Both the position numbers and the translations under genes were made by a program. This document shows, in pieces, positions 1-11,900 of a stretch of 64,000 bases of DNA; position 1 is the first letter of the stretch, and each line of letters starts with the position of its first letter. The stretch comes from Margaritifera margaritifera (Eukaryota; Mollusca; Bivalvia; Unionida; Margaritiferidae). The DNA lies in contig JAQPZY010000689.1 of the NCBI GenBank assembly GCA_029931535.1, forward strand, positions 124,001 to 188,000. Direction: 5' to 3'. A model generated the notes under the pieces. That model was not told the origin of the DNA. It was given only the letters and a program-made list of their open reading frames with translations, and made no database searches.

Positions 1-1891
1 GATCGACCCATAACGGCATATCGTTGTCGGATCATCAACAGCGTTAGCATTGCGTTCGCTTCAGTATTTGCACAGTTCGAAGTCCGTTTGCTTCAACCTT
101 TATTCGGATTAAGATTCTTTTACCAGGAGTGTTTGAGGATGCGTTCACAGATTAAGGGGTAAGGGGGTCGTTGTGTCATGGTCTTCTCCGACAACACGTC
201 CATCGTAGCTTATCACCGACACCAAGTAGCAGGGTTGAGGAAAAAAATGTGCTCAGCCCTAAGGAGGCTCACATGCCCCTTCTCTTTGCGTGGAGGTGTA
301 ACCTTCTTTGCTGGATGCATCGGAAGGGATAAACCTCCGAACCAGTCACATTCCTCGTAAAGCACCACATTCCGAGGAAGAAGAACGTATTAGCGGACAG
401 TCTATCCAGTTCGGGCAAAACAGTCCTCACGGAATGGTCTCTTCAGCGCTCCGTAACAGAGTCCATTTTCTCTTTATAGGGATATTCAAATTTTTAATAA
501 ATGTTATGCTCACCATGAAGCTAATCTTGTAACTGCTTTGTGTCTTGAACCTCAAACAAAAATTTAAAACCTTGAAAAAAATTAAAAGAACCTCAAATTT
601 CAAAAGTTAATTTCACTTCAAACCCTGACCACCTTTATGTCTTTCAGGTATGTAGCTTTTGAATTGGTTACAATGCAACCTTGTAATCTGAGAATTGTTT
701 TAATGTAACCTTGGTATACTTCTTTCACATTCGTTCTTCATTCATTCATTGTCGTGTATTGCATGCCCAATGTAATACTATATGTTTTGCTTCATGTGAA
801 GGATATTTTTTATTTATTATGAACGATTGCTTTGCTAGAACTTTTATATGAAAAAGGTGTTTTGCAAACTTCTATCTTCATTTATACATTTCAATGTATG
901 TATTCAGTAGATGTCCATATGATTAATGAATGTATGTTGACATTAATTGTGAAATATAAGACAATGTCCACTAGGGATGGACGAATCGTCCTTCCAGCAT
1001 ATTTCATTATGACGATCCTACAGATCATCACCTTTATGTTTTTCAGACTTGTAGTACTTTAATTATTTTTGTATCTTGTTTATGTATTTATTCATGCATT
1101 TATTATACCTATATATGTTTTCATTCTTCAATTTTGTAGATTGTTTTCTGCTGTATGCCTTTTGACAAGGTTTACAATAACTGCTAGTTATGTACACAAT
1201 CAGTTAATTTGTTTTAACTTCTTTACACAAATAGGACATGTCTTGGAATCCATCATTTAATTTATCAAATTAGGCTTCACTTTATTTATCACTACTTAAA
1301 CTAAACTAAGCCAGATTACAACTAACCTTTTCATTACATTTAAATTAATCAAATAAAAGGAAGGTGGTCAAGACAATAAAGGAATACGAGTTCAAGGTTA
1401 GTGAAGAACACGAAGAAAGGTAACTTCACAAAAGCCAAAAGACCCTCGAAGAGTTGAATCTGGCAGGCACAATAATTCACAAAAATTCACAAGAATTAAA
1501 AAGCTAAACTTGAACGTTTAAAGAGAGATCAAGAAGACTCTAAAACATCACAATATAAAAGAAACTATGCAAGAACAAAGCTCAATTAAATATGTTATAT
1601 GTTAGGTGGTGATGTAGCTGTGTTAGGTATCTTGTTTATTCTGTAATAAAGTAAAGTTGTTTCTGTTTTTAAAGCTGATGGGAGAACAAAGCCTGTACAA
1701 AGCAAGTCGCTGGAGAAAACGAACATCAATACAGATACAATAATACGAATGGAATAATTAGCTTTCAATTATACATATCAACCCATTCCTGAAATGCTTC
1801 AACTGTTCATGTCATAATGCATACACAATGCAGATGCATAGACCATTCTTTTAAAACAGTTGTTTAAGATGTAAATAGGTCCACAAAAATT
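1..1891. other. 5' flank, no gene recognised
   Basis: AT-rich sequence with no long ORF, no splice-supported exon and no repeat that I can name. ORFs here are at most 76 codons and show no family motif. A unit of the type CATTCATT occurs near 740 but is too short to call a microsatellite. Confidence 0.5.
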
Positions 1892-2248
1892 ATGGATATT
1901 GAAGTTGTAGAACTAATTATTCCATTTTCAATGGGTGCAGTTGGTAAGTTTGCAATCAACTACCTCATGACACACGGACTTTTATTGGATAGAAGGGTTA
2001 ACACTTTCTTACACAAAATGAAAATTAAACTTATCTTGTTAAATACTTTAACGTTTTTAGGTTATAAACTGTATATCTTTTACCTGGAGACAAATTTACA
2101 CTCAAAAATAAACAACATCATTTACCCAATTTATCATCCAACATTAACCACTACTCTTGCAGTAGCCTACATCATGATTTTTATAAACATGTCGAGGTTT
2201 ACAATTTTGCCCCAACGTCTCGCATCGATTGAAGAAATTGAAAGCTAA
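1892..2248 (+). CDS. Hypothetical 118-residue protein, possibly membrane-associated
   Basis: This is an uninterrupted ORF of 118 codons starting MDIEVVELIIPFSMG. Three hydrophobic stretches are visible: around residues 5-30, 45-65 (LILLNTLTFLGYKLYIFYL) and 82-100 (TTTLAVAYIMIFI). The tail is acidic and ends EEIES. I do not recognise a family. It lies upstream of several Lys/Asn-rich ORF fragments on the same strand and could be part of the same decayed element, or it could be a chance ORF in AT-rich DNA. No splice signals or promoter support it. Comparative or RNA data would be needed to call it real. Confidence 0.25.
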   Translation: MDIEVVELIIPFSMGAVGKFAINYLMTHGLLLDRRVNTFLHKMKIKLILLNTLTFLGYKLYIFYLETNLHSKINNIIYPIYHPTLTTTLAVAYIMIFINMSRFTILPQRLASIEEIES

Positions 2249-2686
2249 TTATTCCTGTTTCTTTTAGCCAGTTCACAACTGACTACCTAATAGTATGATA
2301 ACTTTTACCAGACAAAACTGTTGCTGAATAAATAACATAGCCTCTTTGGAGGTGAGTTATCCAGAGACAACATCTGCAAATCAGAAGGATTGCCTCTTAT
2401 CTGCAAGCTTTGCAGTGTCTTTGTCGTCCCGCGACAAGGATGTGCTCATGCACATGCCCTTTCTGGCCACAGTAAATGAGTACTTAGGAAAATATAAATA
2501 GTACAACCTAAAACATCTAAACTGTCAATAAAACCAGTTACCACTATAAAGTCAAAGCTGCCTCTTTAATATGTACAAATATAACCGCTTTATCGTTAGA
2601 TAAATTAGTGAAAAGACGCCAAGTGCTCCTCCTGAGGTCTGCCTAAGGAACAAGAACGGCGTCGCTTCACTGAAGGTGGACACGGA
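2249..2686. other. Intergenic, nothing recognised
   Basis: AT-rich sequence with a slightly GC-richer patch near 2380-2480. No coding, RNA or repeat signal that I can support. Confidence 0.4.
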
Positions 2687-3979
2687 GTGTCTGGCGAGGT
2701 GTACATTTTGGGGGTAACAATGTTATGTCCCGTACTATCGACTGCTGATCGTTCGCAAGGTGTTTATAGCACACGTGCAGAGTACGACATGATTGACAGT
2801 AGTATTAATTTTAGACTGCACAATTTTAGGAGATTAAAAAAAAGTTGGTTAAAGAGATGGAACATTATAGAGGTATTAGAAAGAAATACAAAGGATTGCG
2901 TTGAGTGGAGGCAGGGATGGAAACAATTTGGGCTGGTATAGGTCGTTCAGCAGCTGGGTTGCGTTTAATGGGAATAGTAACAGGAAGTTAGGTATTGTCG
3001 CAAAAAGGATTAGAAAATAAAGTTTTAAAACAATGAAATAGTCGGGTCTGCTATTAGCAAGTCAAACAGTAATGATGATTTCATATTGAAGCCTATCAGT
3101 CGCAGTAAAATTAACCACGTGGAGTTTATTTCATTTATCAACGAATATAACAGATGCAAGGAAATGAAAAAACGCGATAAGAAAAGAGAAAAAGAAAACA
3201 AAAACGAATAAAATAGAAACGGTGGAAACTGCAAGTCAAAATATAGTGAAATTAAAACAAACTTTTTTCGAAGAAGGGGACAAAATAAAAGAGAACGAGC
3301 TTATAGGGAAACTTACAGAAAAGGATGCAAATTGAACAAAAACACTTTATCATTTGGCTGTTCAAAGTTTTCCTCTACAAATGTTTTGTTGAGAATGCAG
3401 CAGACCTTGATTATGACGTTGTCGTCCCACACAAAAAGTGTTTAATAAATGTTTATCGTCGAAAGCACCTTTCGAGCTAGTTAATGCAACGCTATATTAC
3501 AACAGGCAGCACAGCGCAGACAACGTCTGACGAACTCCTTGAGAAAGAAACCTATCTCAACAATCCAATTGACAACAGAAATGGTAAACTATCCATTTCA
3601 CTGCAGAGAACAGGTTTTGTTTTTCGGTAATACAATATTTGAAGAAACTAAAAAAGCAATATCTTTGACTACATCAACAAAAAAATGAAAGAAGGACTAT
3701 TTAATCTTTCATGGTTTAAAAAACCTTGAGATGTACATGAATAAACTAAAAAAGGGAATGACTGTAAATGGCGACAACGAATACATTATTGATGTTAAAT
3801 GCTTCAAACATTACTTAAAGGTTAAAATCACTTCGAGTAACAATTATACAGTGCATATCGCCAACAACAACGCTATTCTGTTAGCATCTACTGCATCAAA
3901 GGCATCTACTGAACTGGATACAGTTTGTGGATTTGTGTTAAACCTAAAATGTATTTATTTAGGTTTAACAAATCAATAA
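2687..3979 (+). pseudogene. Degraded Lys/Asn-rich ORF fragments of an unidentified element
   Basis: Same-strand ORF pieces lie in different frames and are separated by stops. 2687-2941 (84 codons) has a basic centre, FRRLKKSWLKRWN. About 3057-3211 is a highly charged Lys/Glu-rich piece ending in a run of KK/KRE residues. 3731-3979 (82 codons) contains MTVNGDNEYIIDVKCFKH. The composition is rich in Lys, Asn and Ile, and no introns are evident. I recognise no conserved domain. The pieces look like the remains of one or more intronless genes of foreign or transposon origin, but chance ORFs in AT-rich DNA remain possible. Confidence 0.25.
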
Positions 3980-4331
3980 CACAAAACTCTATTTCAATGC
4001 TAACTATTCTACTTTGTTAGAGTCGCTTCCCGTTAATTTTTCTTACAGTGGTTTTAAACAATGTTAATGGTCATTACAAGGAATTAAAAGAGGTACCATA
4101 ACTAACTGAAATATTAGCACACAAAACGAAGATGGAAAAGTGCTAAATTTTCACGATATGCCTCTAACAAATTTTTTTAATGTGATATAATTAATAAAAT
4201 AATGACGTATGCCTGGCATTCAGGCTTTGTTGATAGAAAAATAACAGCAATTGCGATTATCCTAAGAGGTCCTAGTTACTTGGGTTTACCTTAAAATATT
4301 AACACAAAAAACAAAGGAGAAATATACTACA

Positions 4332-4637
4332 ATGAGACAAACAATTAACACTGATATAAATCTGACTAATAACCATATAAATGTAGATGACCCTATTAAA
4401 TTAACTGATGCAGCTACTAGTCGGTTTGAGCAGTGACGTGTTGATACACAAATAAGCAAAACTTTAGAGGATAATAATTTTAAAGATATTAAAACGTGGA
4501 GAGAACAAGTTGACAATAAATTTAGAGATATTGAACAAATTGGTAATGAACGAGCTAGAAAAATCGCAGACCTACAGAAGCAGATTGACGAGAACATAAA
4601 AGTGTTTACAACCAATCAAGCTGACAATAAACACTGA
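4332..4637 (+). pseudogene. Coiled-coil-like ORF broken by one in-frame TGA
   Basis: Reading from ATG 4332, the frame is open for 34 codons, meets TGA at 4434-4436, then stays open to TGA 4635-4637. The second half is strongly helical and charged, with segments such as TWREQVDNKFRDIEQ and ARKIADLQKQIDENIKVF, which show heptad-like spacing of hydrophobic residues as in a coiled coil. No family is recognised. It lies between the Lys/Asn-rich ORF fragments and the repeat ORF at 5418, all on the + strand, so a single decayed multi-ORF element is a reasonable inference. The single stop could also be a sequencing error. Confidence 0.35.
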
Positions 4638-4883
4638 TATCTACTTTAGTAAGCGATATAAATAAAAAAAAGCTCGTTGGAACGTTATTTTACTTTACAA
4701 CAATTCAACAGATAAGGATGTAATTCCTAGATACTGAACAAAAATATTAAAAAAATTACAGACTCGAACAAGATATATGCTGACACTAATACTCTGTGAG
4801 ATTTGCAGCAGAAAAAATGATTTAACCAAAATATAAACAAATTGAATACATCACAAATATTTTAAAATAATCTAAATAAAAAC

Positions 4884-5090
4884 ATGATAGAAAATTTGAA
4901 AACAAATTACCATTTATCTATTAGAGATTTGAGGGACAAGATTAAAACGACAAAAGGTGTTTCATTCACTGAATTTTACACCAAGCTACATGCCGAGCTT
5001 GAACAATCTAAAAACAGATACGAAAGAATAATGTTGATTGAGAAGTTCTTAAGAATATCAGCGCGGTACACAGTAATATTGACCAATTAA
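4884..5090 (+). pseudogene. Short charged helical ORF fragment
   Basis: An open frame of 68 codons starts MIENLKTNYHLSIRDLRDK and continues with a charged, probably helical segment (HAELEQSKNRYERIMLIEKF). Flanking sequence in other frames is similarly Lys/Glu-rich (5090-5300), which suggests frameshift decay of a longer coiled-coil protein. No family is recognised. Confidence 0.25.
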
Positions 5091-5417
5091 ACAAAAGAAT
5101 GAAGAAGTTGAAAGTACTCTCGCAGTTAGAACTGATAGTTAAAATCGAATTAAACGAAAATATATAGGCATTCAAAACTCAACTTAACACATAATTTGGT
5201 GTAGAAAATATTTCTTTGTTTGATAGAATTGGAACATTGAAAGAGGAAGTACAAAATTGGAGTTTGCTTAGAAAACCAAACTACTGCCTAGATGTACATT
5301 GCTTTAAGATTTTCGAATTGTGCCAACTCAGGCCTAAATATAGCAGGATGGTCTTGGCATAAGTGTGAATGGAAGAGATGACTCGATATAGGTAAACTAG
5401 CTAGAGATAAACAATCA

Positions 5418-6302
5418 TTGACAGAATATTTTAAGCCTGAAACTACACCACAGATATTAGTTAAGTCTGAAACTACACCACAGACATTAGTTAAGCCTGA
5501 AACTACACCACAGACATTAGTTAAGCCTGAAACTACACCACAGACATTAGTTAAGTCTGAAACTACACCACAGACATTAGTTAAGTCTGAAACTACACCA
5601 CAGACATTAGTTAGGTCTGAAACTACACCACAGACATTAGTTAAGTCTGAAACTACACCACAGACATTAGTTAAGCCTGAAACTACACCACAGACATTAG
5701 TTAAGTCTGAAACTACACCACAGACATTAGTTAAGTCTGAAACTACACCACAGACATTAGTTAAGTCTGAAACTACACCACAGACATTAGTTAGGTCTGA
5801 AACTACACCACAGACATTAGTTAAGTCTGAAACTACACCACAGACATTAGTTAAGTCTGAAACTACACCACAGACATTAGTTAAGTCTGAAACTACACCA
5901 CAGACATTAGTTAAGCCTGAAACTACACCACAGACATTAGTTAAGTCTGAAACTACACCACATACATTAGTTAAGCCTGAAACTACACCACAGACATTAG
6001 TTAAGTCTGAAACTACACCACAGACATTAGTTAAGCCTGAAACTACACCACAGACATTAGTTAAGCCTGAAACTACACCACAGACATTAGTTAAGTCTGA
6101 AACTACACCACAGACATTAGTTAAGCCTGAAACTACACCACAGACATTAGTTAAGCCTGAAACTACACCACAGACATTAGTTAAGTCTGAAACTACACCA
6201 CATACATTAGTTAAGCCTGAAACTACACCACATACATTAGTTAAGTCTGAAACTACAGCACATACATTAGTTAACAGTTATGGCTCCATCACCTTTTGCT
6301 GA
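5418..6302 (+). CDS. Repeat-protein ORF: 28 copies of a 10-residue unit
   Basis: The 294-codon ORF consists almost entirely of 28 tandem 30-bp units (5431-6270) encoding ETTPQTLVK followed by S or P. Differences between units are few: Lys/Arg before the last position, Ser/Pro at the last position (TCT or CCT), Gln/His at position 5 in four late units, Thr/Ile at position 6 of unit 1, and Thr/Ala at position 4 of unit 28. A short lead (MTEYFKP) and tail (YGSITFC) flank the array. The period is a multiple of three, so the frame stays open whether or not the ORF is translated. The Thr/Ser/Pro-rich unit resembles low-complexity stalk or mucin-like repeats. No signal peptide is visible at this start. 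Whether this is a gene exon, part of a decayed element, or simply a minisatellite is unresolved. Confidence 0.4.
   Translation: MTEYFKPETTPQILVKSETTPQTLVKPETTPQTLVKPETTPQTLVKSETTPQTLVKSETTPQTLVRSETTPQTLVKSETTPQTLVKPETTPQTLVKSETTPQTLVKSETTPQTLVKSETTPQTLVRSETTPQTLVKSETTPQTLVKSETTPQTLVKSETTPQTLVKPETTPQTLVKSETTPHTLVKPETTPQTLVKSETTPQTLVKPETTPQTLVKPETTPQTLVKSETTPQTLVKPETTPQTLVKPETTPQTLVKSETTPHTLVKPETTPHTLVKSETTAHTLVNSYGSITFC
5431..6270. repeat. 30-bp minisatellite, 28 units
   Basis: Each unit reads CTGAAACTACACCACAGACA followed by TTAGTTAAGT or TTAGTTAAGC. Units are nearly identical, differing mainly at the AAGTCT/AAGCCT/AGGTCT site. The last three units carry CATACA in place of CAGACA. The homogeneity implies recent expansion or gene conversion. 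Confidence 0.97.
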
Positions 6303-8246
6303 ATACATATTACGTACAACAAATGACTTGCAGTAATATGTCATTCAAATCATAAAATCGGGTTCATACACAATTTTTGTCAACTTCAATATTGACTCTT
6401 TAAGACTTTTTCTTCAAGGGAATACGTTGATTTTTACAATAGGCTAGAGGCAAATAAACAAAGTGTTGCTTACTCATTACACCATGTAAAAGTAAAAAGT
6501 ATATATTAGGTACAAGAGAATACAGTTTTAGTAATTGGATAGTAAACCAAAGAAGGATCCGTTCTGCAAGGAGGTCAAATAAAAACCCAGCAGCAGTATC
6601 AAAATTATTTACTCCTAAAATACAGTATAATAAATGATTTGAAGAAGTAAACTTTAATTGTGCTCTTCCTTTGGTTATTCAAAGATGAAAATGTGGTATT
6701 GATGGATCCTGGGGATAAATTCGATAAGTTGTGAGAGCTACTGGTTGATGTATATCAAAGTACAAATAATATGTTTATGACTGGGAATTTAGATGACGTA
6801 AAAAAGAAAACAACTAAGCAGCTAAACTAGCTTTTTGTGGTAGACCTTGTGAAATATCAATTACAAAATTACAAATCTGCCATATATGGCCTGCTTGAGA
6901 ATAATAGGCTTCTAGTTGTCTTCTCTAGAAAGGACAGAAAAGCTACGGAATTGTCTTCATGGAGAAAAAAAAAATCTCATCACAGATGATGTACAAATAC
7001 AGATTGTAGAGAAGCTAAAACTAAACAAAAGACACACACTTTTAATGTGTCTAGAATTTTTCTTTGACTGTAAAGTGCTTACGTGCCTGTAAGGTAATTT
7101 ATTACATTGTCAGACAAATAACGCTTTGTCCTCATACAGAGACAATACTACATTTTTCACTTGATGCTATACGTTCATGATTGTTTGACCTTAGTTAATA
7201 AATTTCCTGGTGATTTTCCTTGTGATTGAATAAATGATCTCTGTACATTTTGAATTTAAATTATTTTAGTTGTCACATTTTTTTTATGCATTTACAAACA
7301 ATCCATTCGTTGTTATCAAATCCTTTTAACTGGTAACAGTTCAATTCATCCTTGTGGGAAAAAATATGTTTTCCTTTGGACAGTCACTAGTGTCATAAAA
7401 CTTGTCGTCATCATTCATGTAAACGTTTTCTTTGTCAGTATAGATACTCAATAAATCTGTATCAGTCTTTAACAGTCGCTGTCAGTCATTAACAGTCTAT
7501 ATCAGTCATTAACAGTCTCATTCTATCACGTATTTATTTTCAAATTGCTGTGGTAGAATTCACGCGTCAACCATATCGATAACTCTAATACTATACATTT
7601 TAGGTAAGCTGGTTTGACTAATTTGGTTTTATTGTTTTTCAAACTTACCAGTACTAGGACATCGTCAGTAATTTTTCTCCTGACAAATGATAGATTGTTC
7701 TGACATTTAAATTGTATTTCCATCTCTATATATTTTAATTATTGTTCAGTCCTTGAGATATTCCATTTGTTTACCAAGCACACTGTTTTTCATCAATTTG
7801 AAAATAAATCTTTCTCAAATTCAGTTGTTGCCTATTGTCTGCAATATGTGTTCAGTTCATTGCAGAAATTAAAAAAAATAAAATAAAAAAAAAACAACCT
7901 GCGAATTTGTTTTCTTCAGCTTTAGATCCAGCTGTATGTAAAGCTTTCAAATTCTGTAGTAATTAACGTATTTCTATTCGTTTTTCAATGTACATAACAA
8001 TTTTGGCACAGTTCATTATGTACCCTTGTAATCATTTATCAACTTCTGTAACACTTGCAAATCATTTTCATCATCAATTAATGTATCTGGAGGTAATTGG
8101 TAGATCGAGAAAAAGTAATGTAAATTAATGGGGTCTCCAAATCCACGTCGAAAATGCTACCAGGGTGATAGTCATCTGGTATTTGAAACAAATGTTTTTT
8201 TTTTTTTCTTCTACCACTCAAATTTATTCATGAGTCTACCATCTAA

Positions 8247-8291
<45 letters not shown>

Positions 8292-8844
8292 TCAGCATGG
8301 GGCTATGGCCCACTCATAGAGGTTGTAAGTAAACAGTCGTCTTCAAGGCTAACAATGGCAGCTATTCGATCTTTTCAAATTTAAAGTTTAGAAAAGCGTA
8401 GCATCTTCACCTTCATGTACATGTTTAATAAATCAATATTGACCATCCACACAAAGAGCCTTTAAGCCGTGGAGAATCTTGGTCATAATCCTGTATTATA
8501 AATTACAATATTTTTCATTTTCTTTGCATATTATTATATTAGATCCTAAATAAGTGTAATGGATGATAGCGTTTTGTAATTAATCTTATACTGGTTTCTC
8601 GCATTTCGTAAATATAATGAAAAAGTGCTTCCCCGTAGATCACTTTAGGTGTAATCGCAGTTTTAAAGAAGGCTATTGCTATGAAATAAATCATTCAGAG
8701 ATGATTCTGAGATCACTGCCAGTCTAGTATATTTTATTTATGTATTTTTGCATTTACTGGATTATTTTGACACCGGATTGATCCTATACATAGTTGAGTC
8801 GCGGATCCAATGCAAGGGTAAAGAGTCAGAAAAGTAAAATGTAC
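6303..8844. other. Intergenic between repeat ORF and EIF3L promoter
   Basis: No gene recognised. Visible items: short direct repeats of the type ACAGTC..TCAGTCATTA at about 7465-7520 and a 42-base T run at 8249-8290. The T run is followed by GTCAGCATGGGGCTATGG and could be the tail of a minus-strand retroposed repeat. Otherwise AT-rich unique-looking sequence. Confidence 0.5.
8249..8290. repeat. Poly-T tract, 42 bases
   Basis: An uninterrupted run of T, preceded by a shorter T run at about 8192-8207. On the minus strand it would be a poly-A tail, but no retroelement body is recognised next to it. Confidence 0.95.
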
Positions 8845-8879
8845 ACGTCATGACACTTCCGTTTGCTGTAGCCGGCAAC
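8845..8879 (+). promoter_or_regulatory. Likely EIF3L core promoter / 5' UTR with ETS-type site
   Basis: Just upstream of the proposed EIF3L start the sequence reads ACGTCATGACACTTCCG. This combines a CRE-like ACGTCA and an ETS-type CTTCCG, a layout common at transcription starts of ubiquitously expressed animal genes. There is no TATA box at a clear distance. The exact start site cannot be placed from sequence alone. Confidence 0.4.
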
Positions 8880-8915
8880 ATGTCTGTGATGTGGAGTGAA
8901 GAATTCGTCGAAGAA
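8880..8915 (+). CDS. EIF3L: EIF3L exon 1 (start codon)
   Basis: Encodes MSVMWSEEFVEE, then donor GTATGA (phase 0). Context GGCAACATGT has A at -3. An in-frame ATG at 8850 would add ten residues (upstream in-frame TAA at 8835-8837), but it lies inside the probable promoter, so I prefer 8880. Joining to exon 2 gives EEYNPYKSFPYQ. The N-terminus of this family is variable, so homology cannot confirm this exon. Its acidic/Tyr-rich character, position and splice phase fit. Confidence 0.6.
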
Positions 8916-11900
8916 GTATGACTTACTTTCTTACTAACGAAAATGTGATAATCAGATAATGCTTATAAAAACTGAATTGTCTGATGTAACATATGAATAC
9001 TATACTTTGTTCACACATTGTTTTTAAAGCTCTTTAATCTTGAAACATATGCCTTGAAAATCGACATGCTGTTGTGGTTACATATTTTCGTGGAGGGACG
9101 ATTTAACCAAAATAGTTCCAAGTGTGCTTGATATATAGACTATATGCAGAATTTCATGATTTTTCATCAGCATACTGGCCGAGGACCAGTTCTCGCCGCG
9201 TACCCATTGTCGGCTAGTGCTAATATCTCGCAAACGGACGAGAATTTTTATTATTAGGATGTCGTACTGTATTCTCGCTGTACTAAACAAGAAACGAATC
9301 GCAAATAAAAGAAAATAATTTAGTATACCTGCTAATGAAAGTTGACATACTTGTTTATTTATTATTTATCTCCAAACCTGTATTCAGCAAATATTGTAAA
9401 TGATGCCAATTTTACAATTAACGTCATTTGGAACATATTGTGTTTGCAATTTAAAGTCGAAACGTACCCAAGTCAAAACGTACCTTGACCAAAACAGTCT
9501 ACCTAAGCAAAGTAATGTACTGCAACCCATAATCAATACTGTATGTGCAAAATGATTATTTTTTTGCTCCATTACTTTAATTTCTTTTATATTACTGTAT
9601 TTTTATCTCCATTACTGTTCATTACTGTGTTTAGACCAGGGGTCTGCAACCATTTATACTTAAAGACCCAACCTATGTCACAATTTGTAGCAAGAGATCA
9701 GCAAAGAGCCAGTATAAGAAAGCCCATTTGTAACTGACTATACAAATTAACATTATTAATATTAAACATGTTGGTTAATAAATATGAAAAGAAAAGAAAA
9801 CGACAAAGGACTGAATTGACATGAGTACTTAAGCATTTTTTATTTTGTTAAATTAAGAGCCATATTTTGTTCTGTACTGAGCCACATTTTGGCTCATGAG
9901 CAATAGGTTGCCGACCCCTGGTTTAGACAGACCCGACTGAAACATTCCCAAGTCAAAATTGACTAATGCCAAAACGTACACAGGTCAAAATGTACTTGTG
10001 AAGTCAAAATGTTACCATACCAAAACATAAACAATTTCTGCGATTTATTAAAAAATAAACTATAATATAACATTTTGCAGTTCACCCACCAAATTTAAAC
10101 AAGGAAAGTATATTATCACAGGCATAAAGTAACATGATAATTTGGGCCAATTCAGCTTTGGCCCATTGATTTATGCAGCTGATCAGCTTGAATCATCAGT
10201 AATAATTTCCTTCTGCATCTTATTTTGTTTAATACTAGCAATTTTAAGGAGTAATATCAAATATTTAGCTATATTAAAATAAACCTATTCCTACAAAATT
10301 AAATTTGTACACTAATCAGATCAGTGCTTAGTGACAAAATGAACTGGAGAAATATGATTACACACCTGCAATAATCCAACTAAATCCAAATTAACTTTTA
10401 GCGCTTTGTCTGTTGTGAATCAGATCATTCTGAACTTCTATCTTTATATTGGTATGTGATCTGTAATTGAATTCATAGATTTATCATATAAATGGATTTA
10501 AAATGCCAAGTATTATGGGTTTCTATGGATTTTATTAAATGTAGATGGACAAAATGTAAGTTGTCAATTTATTTATTACATATTCCACTCAATAATATAA
10601 TTGTATTTATTTTACACTGGTTTTGTCTCAATTTTCCCTATCTATCTATCTATCCAGTTTAGTTTGTTTATTTTTCCAAAGTATGAAATGAACATGATGT
10701 CAGTAATAACACACTGATTTTTTGTGCTGTGCAGAAAACTTAAATTACCAATTTTAAAATATCCAATATTTACACTCATTATGAGTCTGTACAATTATAT
10801 ATCCAGTTATTCTCTAAAGAGGTAATGCAGACACATGAAAACACATTCTCTCCTCAATACTTGAATTTTAAGTACAGTGAGTCCACACAGTTTCTTTTAT
10901 TGACAATAATCAGCTGTTTGCAATTAATAAGCTCATCTGGATCGGCGGCTTTTGACTGATTCAGACTTCTGCTCTCATACACATATACACATTGCTGTTG
11001 TGTTTGTCAAAAGCACCTGCTCTTCTATAGATGATTTTGTGTTGTTTTTATTGTTTTTTTTCATTTATGATAAAAGCTTTTCTTTGCAAAATTTCATCCT
11101 CTTCATTTCAGTATATGGTTGATGGTGTTACATGCTATTAAAGGAACAGATTCTGTACTTTTTAAAGGCAGCTGTGATGTTTTCTGGAAGCATCTGTCTT
11201 CCGTTTTCACTCCTTTAGGTCCATCTTTTTTAAGTATCAGATTTAATTGACGATTATTTATTCATTAAAACTTTTCTTGTAATGTAATAATTAATATGAA
11301 TTACTGGCATAATTTTGTTTATATATTTTGGCATATTATTAATTATATCAGTAGATAGAGTCATACACAATTGTAACATTCCAGGATAATGTCAAAATTT
11401 CAATACAACTACCCTTATTATCTACCATATTTTTGGCAATGAGGAATGTATAAATGAAGTCAGTCATGTGACTATGCTTGCATCATTTTAAGCCATCATC
11501 AGCTTATTGACTTTATTCAGCCAAGTGGTGCGTGATTCAGCTTTCGGTATGAGATGTAGGCGACTTACATTTGGATAGGGGGAAGGTAGACCTTTGATAA
11601 ATTTTCTATCAATTCATTATTTTCTTATTTATTTACAGAAATGGAAACACAGTTGAAAGAGTTTGTTATAAGTTAAGATCAAGCACTTCTCAATAACAAA
11701 ACTACCACTATAAACGACCGGCTGATGGTACAGTGATCTATTTAGAACTGAAATAGTCAATACCACAAGATTAGGGAACCTGTGAGAATAGGAGAAACAA
11801 GTACATGCATACCTTTGAAATATAATTTTTGCGGTAGAGCTTTACTTTTAACGGTATGCAAAGGTATGCAAAATAAATAAAAATTGGTGTCTGTTTGTGA

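Noticed and set aside
5431..6270. CRISPR-like array
   Set aside because: The 30-bp units are contiguous with no unique spacers, in an animal genome context.
8850..8852. In-frame upstream ATG as the EIF3L start
   Set aside because: Lies within the probable promoter/ETS motif, and the downstream ATG has a better position and a good -3 base. Not excluded.
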